NCBI GenBank assembly: GCA_039590375.1
Contig: JBDHFN010000001.1
Location: 27,325 to 91,324, forward strand
Direction: 5' to 3'
Source: UBA822 sp039590375
Lineage (GTDB): Bacteria; Gemmatimonadota; Gemmatimonadetes; Longimicrobiales; Gaopeijiaceae
Length of the DNA: 64,000 nucleotides
Below, piece by piece: positions 40,814 to 49,095 of this stretch. A model generated the notes under the pieces. It was not told the origin of the DNA. It searched no databases and saw only the letters and a program-made list of their open reading frames with translations. Position numbers and translations under genes: made by a program. Within the stretch, counting starts at the first letter, position 1; every line of letters starts with the position of its first letter.

Positions 40814-41590
40814 ATGACGGATCATCCGGACCTCCCCCGCGTCTACGGCGACAAGGAGATCGGCCAGATTCTCAAGCGGGCGACCGAGCTTCAGGACACG
40901 GAGCCCAGCGCCCCGTCCTCGTCCGGGTTGACGCTCCGCGAGCTCGAGGAGGTGGCGGTCGAAGTCGGCATCGATCCACGCTTTCTCAGGCGGGCTGCGC
41001 TGGAACTCGAAGCAAGTCCCACTGACTCGGGCTTCTGGACCAGGGTCACGGGGGACGAACTGATGCTCGTCCGAGAAACCACCGTACCCGGAGAGCTCAA
41101 TGACGACGGATTCGAGCGTGTCGTCTCCGTGATTCAGTTGGGAACGCGCGAGCACGGACAGCCGAGCCTGCTAGGTCGTTCGCTCACCTGGCGCGCTGAG
41201 ACCCCTAACAAGAGCCGGACCGTTCAAATCACCGTAACGTCTCGCGACGGGCAGACGCACGTCCGCCTCGAAGAGAACCTGCACCAGTTGGCTGGCGGCG
41301 TGTTCGGGGGTGGGGTCGGGGGCGTCGGTGTGGGTGTCGGAGTGGGGATGGGACTTCCGCTGGCTGGTTTCTTGGGACTCGGGGGGTCTCTGCTCGCGGC
41401 GGTGTTTCCGATCGGCGTCCTCGGCTTGTCGTACATCGGGGCGCGTGAGGTTTACCGGACGGTGGCAAATAGTCGGCGGGCTGTGATGGGAGGACTCTTC
41501 GAGAAGATCCTCGCCGAGGTGCAGGCCTGCGTAAAGGATCCGACGTTGGAGGGCGAAAAGGCGTCGGAGCAGCAGCCGTCCGTCGACTGA
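40814..41590 (+). CDS. Hypothetical protein with glycine-zipper membrane segment
   Basis: A 258-residue protein. The first 70 residues are helical (E-I-G-Q-I-L-K-R-A-T-E-L-Q and L-E-E-V-A-V-E-V-G-I-D-P), a short domain seen in several uncharacterised proteins of soil and marine bacteria. A beta-rich middle part follows. Residues about 158-202 are Gly/Val-rich with a glycine-zipper pattern (G-G-G-V-G-G-V-G-V-G) and form one or two membrane segments. A helical tail ends the protein. No function can be assigned. It starts 195 bases from the divergent FAD monooxygenase. Confidence 0.65.
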   Translation: MTDHPDLPRVYGDKEIGQILKRATELQDTEPSAPSSSGLTLRELEEVAVEVGIDPRFLRRAALELEASPTDSGFWTRVTGDELMLVRETTVPGELNDDGFERVVSVIQLGTREHGQPSLLGRSLTWRAETPNKSRTVQITVTSRDGQTHVRLEENLHQLAGGVFGGGVGGVGVGVGVGMGLPLAGFLGLGGSLLAAVFPIGVLGLSYIGAREVYRTVANSRRAVMGGLFEKILAEVQACVKDPTLEGEKASEQQPSVD

Positions 41591-41598
41591 CCCGTTGT

Positions 41599-41622
41599 GG
41601 GGCGGTGTCGTCCGTCCGCCCC
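41599..41622. terminator. Candidate bidirectional terminator hairpin
   Basis: GGGGCGG and CCGCCCC form a perfect 7-base stem with a 10-base loop. It lies between two convergent genes and touches the stop of the amidohydrolase gene. There is no T tract, so strength is uncertain. Confidence 0.4.
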
Positions 41623-43082
41623 TAATCCCTGCCGGTCCAGCGCCCTCCCAGTCCCTCCCGGTCGACCTCACGGCCTCGGAGGTAGACTCGAGAGATGGTA
41701 CGCGTGTTTCGGATGTCCTCGAGCGGGTTCGCGTCGAGAATCACGAAATCCGCACTCTTCCCGGGCGCGAGCGTGCCCATCTCACCGAGGCCGAGTTGCT
41801 CCGCGGGTCGGCTGGTGGCCGCAACGATGGCTTGCATGGGCGTCATGCCCAGCCGAACGAAGATCTCCAGCTCCCGGTGGCCGGTGTAGCCGAAGAAGTG
41901 GTCGGGAACGGCCCCCGCGTCGGTTCCGAGCACGATATCCACGTCCGCCGCCACGAGGCGGGAGAAGGACTCGCTCAGTTCTCGCTCCCGCTCCGTCACG
42001 CCCGCAGCCGCCCCCTGCTGCCCCCCACCCGTCTGCTGCCGGGCGTCGTATGCCTCACGGAGTCTCGTCGCCACTTCCGGGAGCGTCGCCTCCTGCAGAA
42101 ACGGATCGTCACCCACCGGCTCGCGGCGCAGTTCCCCCAGTCCAAGGTTGGGGACCAGGAAGGCTCCGGACTCGTGGATCTGCGCAGCCACGTCGTCATC
42201 CAGCCCCGGACCGAGACGACCGTGCAGGAACCCGGCCACGCCGGCCTCGAGCAGATCCGGCATGTCCTGAGCGCTTTGCTGATGGACGATGACCTCGATG
42301 CCGTGTGTCCGGGCTTCATCGATGATCGCGCGATAAGCGGCCCGCCCGAGCTTCTCCTGACTCCCACCCCGATCGTCGACCCAGATCTTGATGAAGGGGA
42401 TCTCCTTGGCCGCGACTTCACGGACGGCCGCGCGACCCTCTTCCTCGGAGGCGACTCCTCGCAGGACAGTCATCCCGGTCTGGTCAGCTATGGCGAGCGC
42501 ATGCCCCAGGAACTGGTTGTTCGGCCCCTGACCGGGTGGCGCCATCCCAGCGCCGAAGAGGAACCGGGCGCCCGCCACCTCCCCCGCCTGCTGGTCGCGT
42601 TGGAGTTCGATGGCGAGGTCGTCGGGGTCGCTACCGGCCGAGAATACCGCGCCGAACCCGTAGTAGGCGTAGCGCTCGAGGTGCTCGATCAAGTTCTCGC
42701 GGGAGTAGTTTTCGGCTCCCCAACTCGTGTACCCCTCGTACCCGAGGTGGGCATGAGCGTCGATCAAGGCGGGAATTACCGTCTTTCCGGACAAGTCGAT
42801 GGAGGTGGCTCCGGGAGGCGAGCTGATTTCTCCAGTGGCTCCGACCTCGAGGATCCGGTCGCCCGCGATCAGTAGGGCTCCGTCCTCGATCATGCCCCCG
42901 TCGCCGAGGATCAGCCTTGCTCCCTCGAGCAGGAACGTGGCCCCCTCTTCGGCGGAGGCCAAAGAGGCATCGCCGGACTCAGCCGTGGGCTCGGAATCGG
43001 ATGGTACACACGCTCCCGCGAGGGCGGCGGCGAGGCCGATCGCGACGACGAGCCCTCGATTCACTGGATTGGCATTTCTCAT
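41622..43082 (-). CDS. Exported amidohydrolase-family lipoprotein
   Basis: A 486-residue metal-dependent hydrolase. The signal ends in a lipobox, L-A-G-A-C. The amidohydrolase core shows D-A-H-A-H-L-G (metal His pair), I-K-I-W-V-D-D with the bridging Lys, V-I-V-H-Q-Q-S-A, and G-T-D-A-G-A-V-P-D with the metal Asp. It resembles imidazolonepropionase- or prolidase-like exported amidohydrolases. Substrate unknown. Start chosen at 43082, where AAGGAGA lies eight bases upstream on this strand; the longer frame to 43166 lacks a signal peptide at its end. Confidence 0.87.
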   Translation of the reverse strand: MRNANPVNRGLVVAIGLAAALAGACVPSDSEPTAESGDASLASAEEGATFLLEGARLILGDGGMIEDGALLIAGDRILEVGATGEISSPPGATSIDLSGKTVIPALIDAHAHLGYEGYTSWGAENYSRENLIEHLERYAYYGFGAVFSAGSDPDDLAIELQRDQQAGEVAGARFLFGAGMAPPGQGPNNQFLGHALAIADQTGMTVLRGVASEEEGRAAVREVAAKEIPFIKIWVDDRGGSQEKLGRAAYRAIIDEARTHGIEVIVHQQSAQDMPDLLEAGVAGFLHGRLGPGLDDDVAAQIHESGAFLVPNLGLGELRREPVGDDPFLQEATLPEVATRLREAYDARQQTGGGQQGAAAGVTERERELSESFSRLVAADVDIVLGTDAGAVPDHFFGYTGHRELEIFVRLGMTPMQAIVAATSRPAEQLGLGEMGTLAPGKSADFVILDANPLEDIRNTRTISRVYLRGREVDREGLGGRWTGRD

Positions 43083-43148
43083 GGCGGGTCTCTCCTTGGC
43101 AACCCACGCTAGGGCTCCCTCTCTCGATGAGCAATCCCTCCTCGCTTT

Positions 43149-43198
43149 GCCCCAGCGAGCCGGCATCGCCCCGGCGAGCCCGGCATTGCCCCAGGGAG
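43149..43198. repeat. Imperfect tandem repeat of about 20 bases
   Basis: Two and a half units beginning GCCCC(A/G)GCGAGC sit in the 204-base divergent gap between the amidohydrolase and a secreted-protein gene. Units start at 43149, 43168 and 43188. Confidence 0.6.
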
Positions 43199-43248
43199 CG
43201 CCGCGGGGGAGGCGTCGTGCCCATCTTCTCCCGGGGCGTCGCCTATCT

Positions 43249-43254
43249 TATACT
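43249..43254 (+). promoter_or_regulatory. Candidate -10 element, TATACT
   Basis: TATACT differs from TATAAT at one base. No good -35 is seen (TTCTCC at 17 bases). Transcription would start near 43261, giving a short leader with AGGAG before the ATG at 43287. Confidence 0.4.
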
Positions 43255-43286
43255 GTCGGTCCGCTATTCAACTCCAGGAGTGAGTC

Positions 43287-43931
43287 ATGATTCATCGAAT
43301 TTCCGTAGCCGCTGTCGCCCTTCTGATTGCCGTGCCGCTGGCGGCGCAGGCCCCCGCAGGGCTCCAGTTACGTCTCGACCACAGCACGAACGCTGAGGAT
43401 CCGGACGACGTTCCAAACGTGACTGTGACAACGGAGGGAAGTGGGATCCGATTTGCCACGGGGCCCGCCGTCACGGCGTGGAATTCCAGCGATACTGCTA
43501 CGGGCAGCTACACGCTCAAGGGGACCTTCACACTCTTGGAGCCGAGCGGCCACGTGAACTACTACGGCCTCGTTTACGGCGGTCGTGACCTGGAGGGCGC
43601 CGGACAGAACTATCTGTACTTCCTGGTCGCGCAGGACGGAAGCTACCTGGTCAAGCACCGTGCCGGGAATGAAACCACGCACGACATCCAGGGACGCACC
43701 CCCCACTCCGCCGTTGCCGCGGCGGATGCCAACGGGCGCTCCGTCAACGCCCTCGAGGTACGCGTGGGAGCGGACGCCACCGACTTCGTGGTGAACGGCG
43801 TCGTGGTGCATTCGGCTGCGAACAGCGGGATGGCCGCGCGTACCGACGGCATCTGGGGCGTGCGGATCAATCACACGCTTCCCGCCATCTTGGTGGAAGG
43901 GCTGGGCGTCACCCAGGGCGCCACCCAGTAG
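43287..43931 (+). CDS. Secreted concanavalin/LamG-like beta-sandwich protein
   Basis: A 214-residue protein with a signal peptide ending P-L-A-A-Q. The mature part looks like a beta-sandwich lectin/glucanase-like domain, with alternating strands such as G-S-Y-T-L-K-G-T-F-T-L-L and N-Y-L-Y-F-L-V-A-Q-D-G-S-Y-L-V-K, and a terminal I-W-G-V-R-I-N-H. No catalytic acids can be assigned, so it probably binds a glycan or other ligand outside the cell. ATG with AGGAG upstream. Confidence 0.72.
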   Translation: MIHRISVAAVALLIAVPLAAQAPAGLQLRLDHSTNAEDPDDVPNVTVTTEGSGIRFATGPAVTAWNSSDTATGSYTLKGTFTLLEPSGHVNYYGLVYGGRDLEGAGQNYLYFLVAQDGSYLVKHRAGNETTHDIQGRTPHSAVAAADANGRSVNALEVRVGADATDFVVNGVVVHSAANSGMAARTDGIWGVRINHTLPAILVEGLGVTQGATQ

Positions 43932-44024
43932 GACCGTCCGCGACTCGTGTGCATCGTACCTTGAATGTGCCGACGGCGCTGCAGGCGTGGGTGGCCTGTG
44001 GACCGACGAACAGGAGGTAGCTCC

Positions 44025-44696
44025 ATGTTGCGTTCCGTGAGATTCAGGCTCTTGGCGCCACTAGGCCTTCTGGCGGTCTTGGCGTACCTGACGCCGCTAT
44101 CCGCGGACCAAATCGGCGGGCGGCCCGCGGAAGAGTGGGCGCTCACTCTGGAGAGCGGACGGAGGCTCGAGGGCCTCGAGATCGAGGAGGTCGTTGCCCG
44201 GATCGGACTCCAACCGGGCGAGTTGGTTGCGGACATGGGTGCGGGCACCGGTGTGTTCTCGGTGTCGCTGGCACGAGCGGTGGGGCCCACGGGCACGGTC
44301 TTCGCGATGGAGATCGACCCGGGCTTCCTGCCCATGATCGAGCAAAAGGCGGTGGACGGTGGGGTAGGGAACGTCCAGACCGTTCTAGGTGAGTTCGAAG
44401 ACCCGAAGCTGCCCCGCCGGGACATCGATGTGGCCTTCTTCCACGATGTCATTCATCACATCGAGGGGCGACAGGCCTACCTACAGACTACGGCGAGGTA
44501 TATGGCGCCGGGCAGCCGCATCGTGGTCGTCGACTACCATGGGGGTCACCCCAGGGCGCCCCACCGTAACCAGCCTGAGATGCTGATCACACTGGAGCAG
44601 GTGCGGGACTGGATGGGTGTCGCCGGGTACGACATGACGCAGGAGTTCGACCTCTTCGAAGAGAAGTTCTTCGTCGTGTTTACCAAGAGGGATTAG
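44025..44696 (+). CDS. Class I SAM-dependent methyltransferase with signal peptide
   Basis: A 223-residue protein. The start at ATG 44025 has AGGAGGT seven bases upstream. Residues 1-27 look like a signal peptide (L-L-A-P-L-G-L-L-A-V-L-A). A Rossmann methyltransferase follows, with the SAM motif V-A-D-M-G-A-G-T-G-V-F, then F-A-M-E-I-D-P and F-F-H-D-V-I-H-H-I. The combination is odd, since SAM is not known to be present outside the cytoplasm. The hydrophobic segment may instead anchor a cytoplasmic enzyme, or the protein may bind another ligand. Confidence 0.82.
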   Translation: MLRSVRFRLLAPLGLLAVLAYLTPLSADQIGGRPAEEWALTLESGRRLEGLEIEEVVARIGLQPGELVADMGAGTGVFSVSLARAVGPTGTVFAMEIDPGFLPMIEQKAVDGGVGNVQTVLGEFEDPKLPRRDIDVAFFHDVIHHIEGRQAYLQTTARYMAPGSRIVVVDYHGGHPRAPHRNQPEMLITLEQVRDWMGVAGYDMTQEFDLFEEKFFVVFTKRD

Positions 44697-44719
44697 GCGG
44701 GCCTCCTCGAGTCGCCCGC
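44697..44719. terminator. Candidate terminator hairpin between convergent genes
   Basis: GCGGGC and GCCCGC form a 6-base stem with an 11-base loop directly after the methyltransferase stop and before the convergent lipoprotein gene. No T tract follows. Confidence 0.38.
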
Positions 44720-44731
44720 TAGGGATTCGCG

Positions 44732-45118
44732 TCACCTACCTACGATTCGCGCCACCAGCCGTTCCGCGTACTCCTGATCCCAGGAGGCGAGACTCCGCCG
44801 GGCCGAGGCATCGATATGCGTACCGTGGTCCCGGGTTTCCAGTGACACGGTGATGTCCAGTTCGTCGACCGATCCCTTGAACTCGCGCTCTCTACCGGAG
44901 TTCTCCGAGGCCTCACCGGTTATCTCGATGCCCAGCTGCCGGAAGGCGGCACGAACTCTCCCCTCGGTGCCCTGGATGTTGGACTCTACATCCGCCTCCG
45001 CGCCCTGCGAAGTCACATGGACTCCTGCCAAGGCCCCGCCGCCCACGGCGGCTACCACACAGCCCGTGGCGAAACATGCTCCTGCAATGGCCATCACCAT
45101 GCTCGTTTTCCGGCCCAT
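44732..45118 (-). CDS. Small DUF3568-like lipoprotein
   Basis: A 128-residue lipoprotein. The signal ends in A-T-G-C with a Gly-rich stretch after the Cys (V-V-A-A-V-G-G-G-A-L-A-G), as in DUF3568 proteins. The remainder is a small alpha/beta domain. Start chosen at ATG 45118, which has AGGAGG eight bases upstream; a GTG at 45127 would sit directly on that site. Function unknown. It lies 102 bases from the DUF5916 gene on the same strand. Confidence 0.78.
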   Translation of the reverse strand: MGRKTSMVMAIAGACFATGCVVAAVGGGALAGVHVTSQGAEADVESNIQGTEGRVRAAFRQLGIEITGEASENSGREREFKGSVDELDITVSLETRDHGTHIDASARRSLASWDQEYAERLVARIVGR

Positions 45119-45219
45119 CGTAATCACCTCCTGAGCGACGACAACACGCGATCTTATTCAAATATTGGCGGGGCTCAGCAGGAATGCCACGAGAAAAATA
45201 GCGATGGAGAAGCGATCTA

Positions 45220-47976
45220 CTACAGGTTCAGCCAGTAGTTCACTTTGATCAGGAAGATGTTGTCGGAGGGGAGCCCGAACAGCTCCTGTGTGTCGTAGCC
45301 GAGGTCGAAGTCCCCCACGCCGAGAGCTCCCGTCTCGTCGAATTCGGATGCCCGCACTCTGGCTGCCCGGCTCTGTTGCCAGACCAGGAAGAGCGTCGAG
45401 CCCGGGCTCCATTCCCAGCGTAGAACGGCGTTTCCGAGAAGACTTCTGAAGTTGAAACTCCGGTCACTGGCCGTGAATTCCGAGGCCGGGCCCGGCCCGT
45501 CTGGATCGATCAGATAGTTCCCGTCGGCCTGGCGGGCGCTGGTGCCGATGTCCTCACCGTAGGTCGCGAATCTATACTGTCCGGGTACGCGGAACTCGGC
45601 GAGGTCGCCGTAATCACCGCTCGAGATGAGCGGCTGTGCGTATACCTGCAGGGTCAGCGTCGGCGAGAACGTGACGTTCATACGTGTCTCCAGCGCGACG
45701 GTCGTCTGATGGAGGGGTGCGAACACGTAGCGCCGTCCGAAGGTCGCGGTGGCCAAGGGATCGCTCGTCGACGTGACGTACTGCGCCCGGGTGAAGCTGC
45801 GCGTCACCGAGGGCCCCAGGCGTAACTCCAGCTTCTCTCCGGACCGATATGTAAAGTTGATCGATCCCCTGTGCTCCCAGGAACCCGCAGCGTCACTCTG
45901 ACCGTTGTAGCTGGCCCGGACGCCCAGACTCTTGCGGGAGTCAGAGTTGAGATTCGCTCGCAACGTAGTCGTCCTGGGGGTCCGGGCCATTGGACCTCCC
46001 CGGGTAAGTCGGTCGTCGTCCGTGGGGGGCCGAATGGCCCAGCGAACCGAGCCGCCATAGTAGTTGAGCCACTGCCAGCTGAACTGGAGATTGATGTCAT
46101 TGAAGACGCGATCGCCGGCGGTGTTCCATTTCGCGTCGGGTCCACCGAAAAAGCTCCAGTTCCGGAAGAAGCTGCCGGGGCGGGGCTGATTATACTGAAA
46201 ATGCGTATCGAAAATGAAACGTTCGGTTTCGGTCTGAAACCCGAGGTCGTTCACCTCGTAGCCCGGGCTCAGGTAGGCCGTGCCGAGTCTGCCCGTAAAC
46301 GAGCCGGCTTGCTTGTTGATCTCCCCCATGGCGTAGAATCCGCCCATGGACGTAGCCGTCGGGTCGATGCTCAGGTGGGCCGCGTCCGGCCGCTGCAGGT
46401 ATCGGGCCGAAGACTCCTGGGCATCCAGGATCGCGTCGGCGTCTCCCTGGATGTAGCTCGTCGCAAACGCGCTGCTGACTCTCCAGGTCCGGTCGGCCCA
46501 CTCGTGTACTAGATCGAGTCCCCCGACGTACGCCGCCGAGCGAAGCCGGTCGACGAGCGCCGCGTCATTGATGTCGCGGTGCACCATGGTGGCAATCATG
46601 CCGATCTGCGTTTCACCCGCGCGCGTATCCCTTCGAATTCTTCCAGTCAGGTAGTTCGTGGTGGGCTCCAGGACGCTCTTGCCGTCCACTCCGGCTGCAT
46701 CCACATACGGAGCGTACTCCCGGCCCGTCACCGCGTCGATGAAGCCGACCGACCAGCCGTCTCCGACCCTTCCGGTGATCTTGGCGGCGCCAAGAATCGT
46801 GGCGGAGACGGGCTCGTCCGCATACACGGCGTCCGATGAGACACTCCCCTGTGGCCGACGGCCGATTCGCCGCGAGTAAAGGACCTGAGGCGCCCGGCCG
46901 GTACTGCCTGTGGGACCGCCCCGGCCGTACCTGAAGATCTCGGCTGCCTCCACGAAGAACGGACGTCGTTCCTCGAAGCGCGTCTCGAAGGCGGTCAGGT
47001 TGATGACCGCCGGATCCACCTCGACCTGCCCGAAGTCCGGGTTCACCGCGGCGTCCAACGTCAAGTTCGAGCCGAGGAGATACTTGAGATCCACACCGGC
47101 CCGACCGAAATAGTCGGAGCCCGACCGGAACGGATTGTTGAACGCCACCTGCGAGCTGGGTTCCTGAACGATGTACTCAGCGCTCATTCCGACGTAGGGA
47201 AGCACCTCGAGCTTCTTTCCGCCGCCGATGCCGCGGAGCCCCGTGAGGTGCCCGTACCGCGCGACACCTCCTCGTTCCAGCTTGGGGGTGAAGGAAAAGA
47301 CCGCCGTCTCCTCGACGCGCCGAATGTTCCGCTCCACCTGGACGCCCCAGAGCAACTCGTCTCCCGGGCTGAACCGAAGCTGACTGAACGGGATGCGCAT
47401 CTCCGTGAACCATCCCTCGTCCGTGATCGTCGAGGCCACGTCCCAGATGGGGTCCCAGGATGAATCCCCGCCTCCACCACGTCCACCGCCGGTGGACACC
47501 GTCACGTCCCGCTTCAACCCCGACGGGTTGGTCGTGAAGCTGTAGGACGTCTGATGGTCGTGGTAGCTATCGATGGAAACCGTGAAGAGGTCCGAGTCCG
47601 AGACGCCGGCGTCCCGACGTGCCAAGCGGGTCATGACGGGGCCGGAGTCGTAGAACCGTCCTCCGATGTAGAGGGCGTCGTCGTCGAAGAGAAAGCGGAC
47701 GTCCGTGGGCTGGCTGACCGGCTGGCCCTCGAACGGGTCGATCTGCGTAAAGGCCGTCATGGCCGTCGCCGCCGCCCAAGCCGCCTCATCGGGCATTCCG
47801 TCGATCTGGATGCTCGATGAGACCCTCACCGCAGCGACCACGGGGGCTTCGGAGTGGGGGAGCATGACAAGGCTCGAATCGGAACCGAGGCGGTCCAACT
47901 CTTGAGCTGAGACGGACTGGGCCCACAGGAGCATACACCCCACCACCGTGGCGCAGAAGCGGGCGAGAATACTCAT
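45220..47976 (-). CDS. DUF5916 outer-membrane protein with CBM9-like domain
   Basis: A 918-residue exported protein. The signal ends V-S-A-Q. Residues about 50-230 form a carbohydrate-binding-module 9-like domain (I-Q-I-D-G-M-P-D-E-A-A-W, D-D-D-A-L-Y-I-G-G-R-F-Y-D). The remainder is DUF5916, a TonB-receptor-like outer-membrane beta barrel with R-R-P-F-F-V-E and many alternating aromatic strands to the end, which finishes Y-W-L-N-L. Such proteins are frequent in Gemmatimonadota and Bacteroidota. The start at 47976 overlaps the rhodanese stop (ATGA); the frame extends further but without a signal peptide. Confidence 0.88.
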   Translation of the reverse strand: MSILARFCATVVGCMLLWAQSVSAQELDRLGSDSSLVMLPHSEAPVVAAVRVSSSIQIDGMPDEAAWAAATAMTAFTQIDPFEGQPVSQPTDVRFLFDDDALYIGGRFYDSGPVMTRLARRDAGVSDSDLFTVSIDSYHDHQTSYSFTTNPSGLKRDVTVSTGGGRGGGGDSSWDPIWDVASTITDEGWFTEMRIPFSQLRFSPGDELLWGVQVERNIRRVEETAVFSFTPKLERGGVARYGHLTGLRGIGGGKKLEVLPYVGMSAEYIVQEPSSQVAFNNPFRSGSDYFGRAGVDLKYLLGSNLTLDAAVNPDFGQVEVDPAVINLTAFETRFEERRPFFVEAAEIFRYGRGGPTGSTGRAPQVLYSRRIGRRPQGSVSSDAVYADEPVSATILGAAKITGRVGDGWSVGFIDAVTGREYAPYVDAAGVDGKSVLEPTTNYLTGRIRRDTRAGETQIGMIATMVHRDINDAALVDRLRSAAYVGGLDLVHEWADRTWRVSSAFATSYIQGDADAILDAQESSARYLQRPDAAHLSIDPTATSMGGFYAMGEINKQAGSFTGRLGTAYLSPGYEVNDLGFQTETERFIFDTHFQYNQPRPGSFFRNWSFFGGPDAKWNTAGDRVFNDINLQFSWQWLNYYGGSVRWAIRPPTDDDRLTRGGPMARTPRTTTLRANLNSDSRKSLGVRASYNGQSDAAGSWEHRGSINFTYRSGEKLELRLGPSVTRSFTRAQYVTSTSDPLATATFGRRYVFAPLHQTTVALETRMNVTFSPTLTLQVYAQPLISSGDYGDLAEFRVPGQYRFATYGEDIGTSARQADGNYLIDPDGPGPASEFTASDRSFNFRSLLGNAVLRWEWSPGSTLFLVWQQSRAARVRASEFDETGALGVGDFDLGYDTQELFGLPSDNIFLIKVNYWLNL

Positions 47977-48932
47977 CCGGGGAACGGCCCGGTCACGGCC
48001 GGCAGCGAATCGTTCTTGCTCCACTCGTTCCAGGAGCCGTCGTAGAGCCGCGAGTCGTACCCGAGATGCTTGGCGATGAGATACGTATAACTGGCACGCA
48101 TTCCCACGTAACAGTAGTTGACCAAGATCGCGCCGTAATTCGCGCCCGCTGCCTGGAACTGGAGCTGAACATCGGTGAGATCGCGCAGGAGCGGGTCGTC
48201 CGAAGCCACGAGAAGATCCTCCCAGTAGAGATTGCGGGCGCCCGGGATGTGGCCCGCACGTCCTCCGATCCGGGTCGGGAGATCTCCGTTGTACTCGACC
48301 TCGGGCCGTGAGTCGATGAGTGCGATGGCCGGGTCGTACAACCGCTCTTCGATCCATTCAGCGGAAACCAGTACGTCATCGCGGACGATCGGCGTGAACA
48401 GACCGCGCGGGCCCAGCGCCGGATTCGCTTCGACCGGGTGCTCGGCCGCCTTCCACGCCTCCAGACCGCCGTCCAACACCGCCGTCTGCGCGCCATGCCC
48501 GAGATAATCGAGCGTCACGTATGCGCGCGCAGGGAGGTGGGCTGGAGAGCCGTAGAGTACGACGAGCGTCCCGTCCGAGACCCCCGCCACCTCGAGGGGT
48601 CCGATCAACTCGTCTATCGGGGGGATCTCCACGATCAGACCGTCCTGAACTCGCACGATGTCCTGATAATTCAGGAAACGGGCGCCCGGGATGAACTCAC
48701 CGGAGCCACGCGCGGTGGGCATGCCGACGTGAAGCACGACGATGGAAGAGTCCTGAAGGTGCTCAGCGAGCCAGTCTACGGAGACGAGGACGCCGGGCGG
48801 ATCCTGGGCGGTGGAGGGCAGCTGCATGGCAAACAGCGCCCGCGGCGGTCGCGCGACCAGGATCAGACAGGCCATCAGGGCCACGGGCATCCATGTGGGG
48901 AGGCGGTCCGTCCTTGGTGTTCCGAGCGTCAT
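47973..48932 (-). CDS. Exported tandem-rhodanese sulfurtransferase
   Basis: A 319-residue protein. The N terminus has a hydrophobic signal or anchor to about residue 40. Two rhodanese domains follow. The first lacks the catalytic Cys (L-Y-G-S-P-A-H-L-P-A). The second has Cys in V-N-Y-C-Y-V-G-M-R-A, the C-x-x-G-x-R active loop. It should transfer sulfur, for example from thiosulfate, in the periplasm or on the membrane. It is coupled to the DUF5916 gene by a four-base overlap. Confidence 0.87.
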   Translation of the reverse strand: MTLGTPRTDRLPTWMPVALMACLILVARPPRALFAMQLPSTAQDPPGVLVSVDWLAEHLQDSSIVVLHVGMPTARGSGEFIPGARFLNYQDIVRVQDGLIVEIPPIDELIGPLEVAGVSDGTLVVLYGSPAHLPARAYVTLDYLGHGAQTAVLDGGLEAWKAAEHPVEANPALGPRGLFTPIVRDDVLVSAEWIEERLYDPAIALIDSRPEVEYNGDLPTRIGGRAGHIPGARNLYWEDLLVASDDPLLRDLTDVQLQFQAAGANYGAILVNYCYVGMRASYTYLIAKHLGYDSRLYDGSWNEWSKNDSLPAVTGPFPG

Positions 48933-49023
48933 CTTCCAGCTTCATCCTCAATCCGCCCCTCCGGTGTTCGTCCGTCGGGTGGTTGTCCGTACCCGCTGCA
49001 TGTGCCTGACCGGGCCGCAGAAG

Positions 49024-49029
49024 TATGAT
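49024..49029 (+). promoter_or_regulatory. Candidate -10 element before tgt, TATGAT
   Basis: TATGAT is one base from consensus and lies in the 163-base divergent gap before tgt. I cannot place a convincing -35. Transcription would start near 49036, about 60 bases before the ATG. Confidence 0.3.
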
Positions 49030-49095
49030 AGGGTGCGCACGATGGAGCAACGGAGCCGCTCAACCTCGGCCAGATGGCTTTAACAGATTCCACCA

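Noticed and set aside
48811..49083. Plus-strand frame of 90 codons across the rhodanese start region
   Set aside because: It runs antisense to the rhodanese N terminus and into the tgt leader, with atypical composition and no ribosome site.
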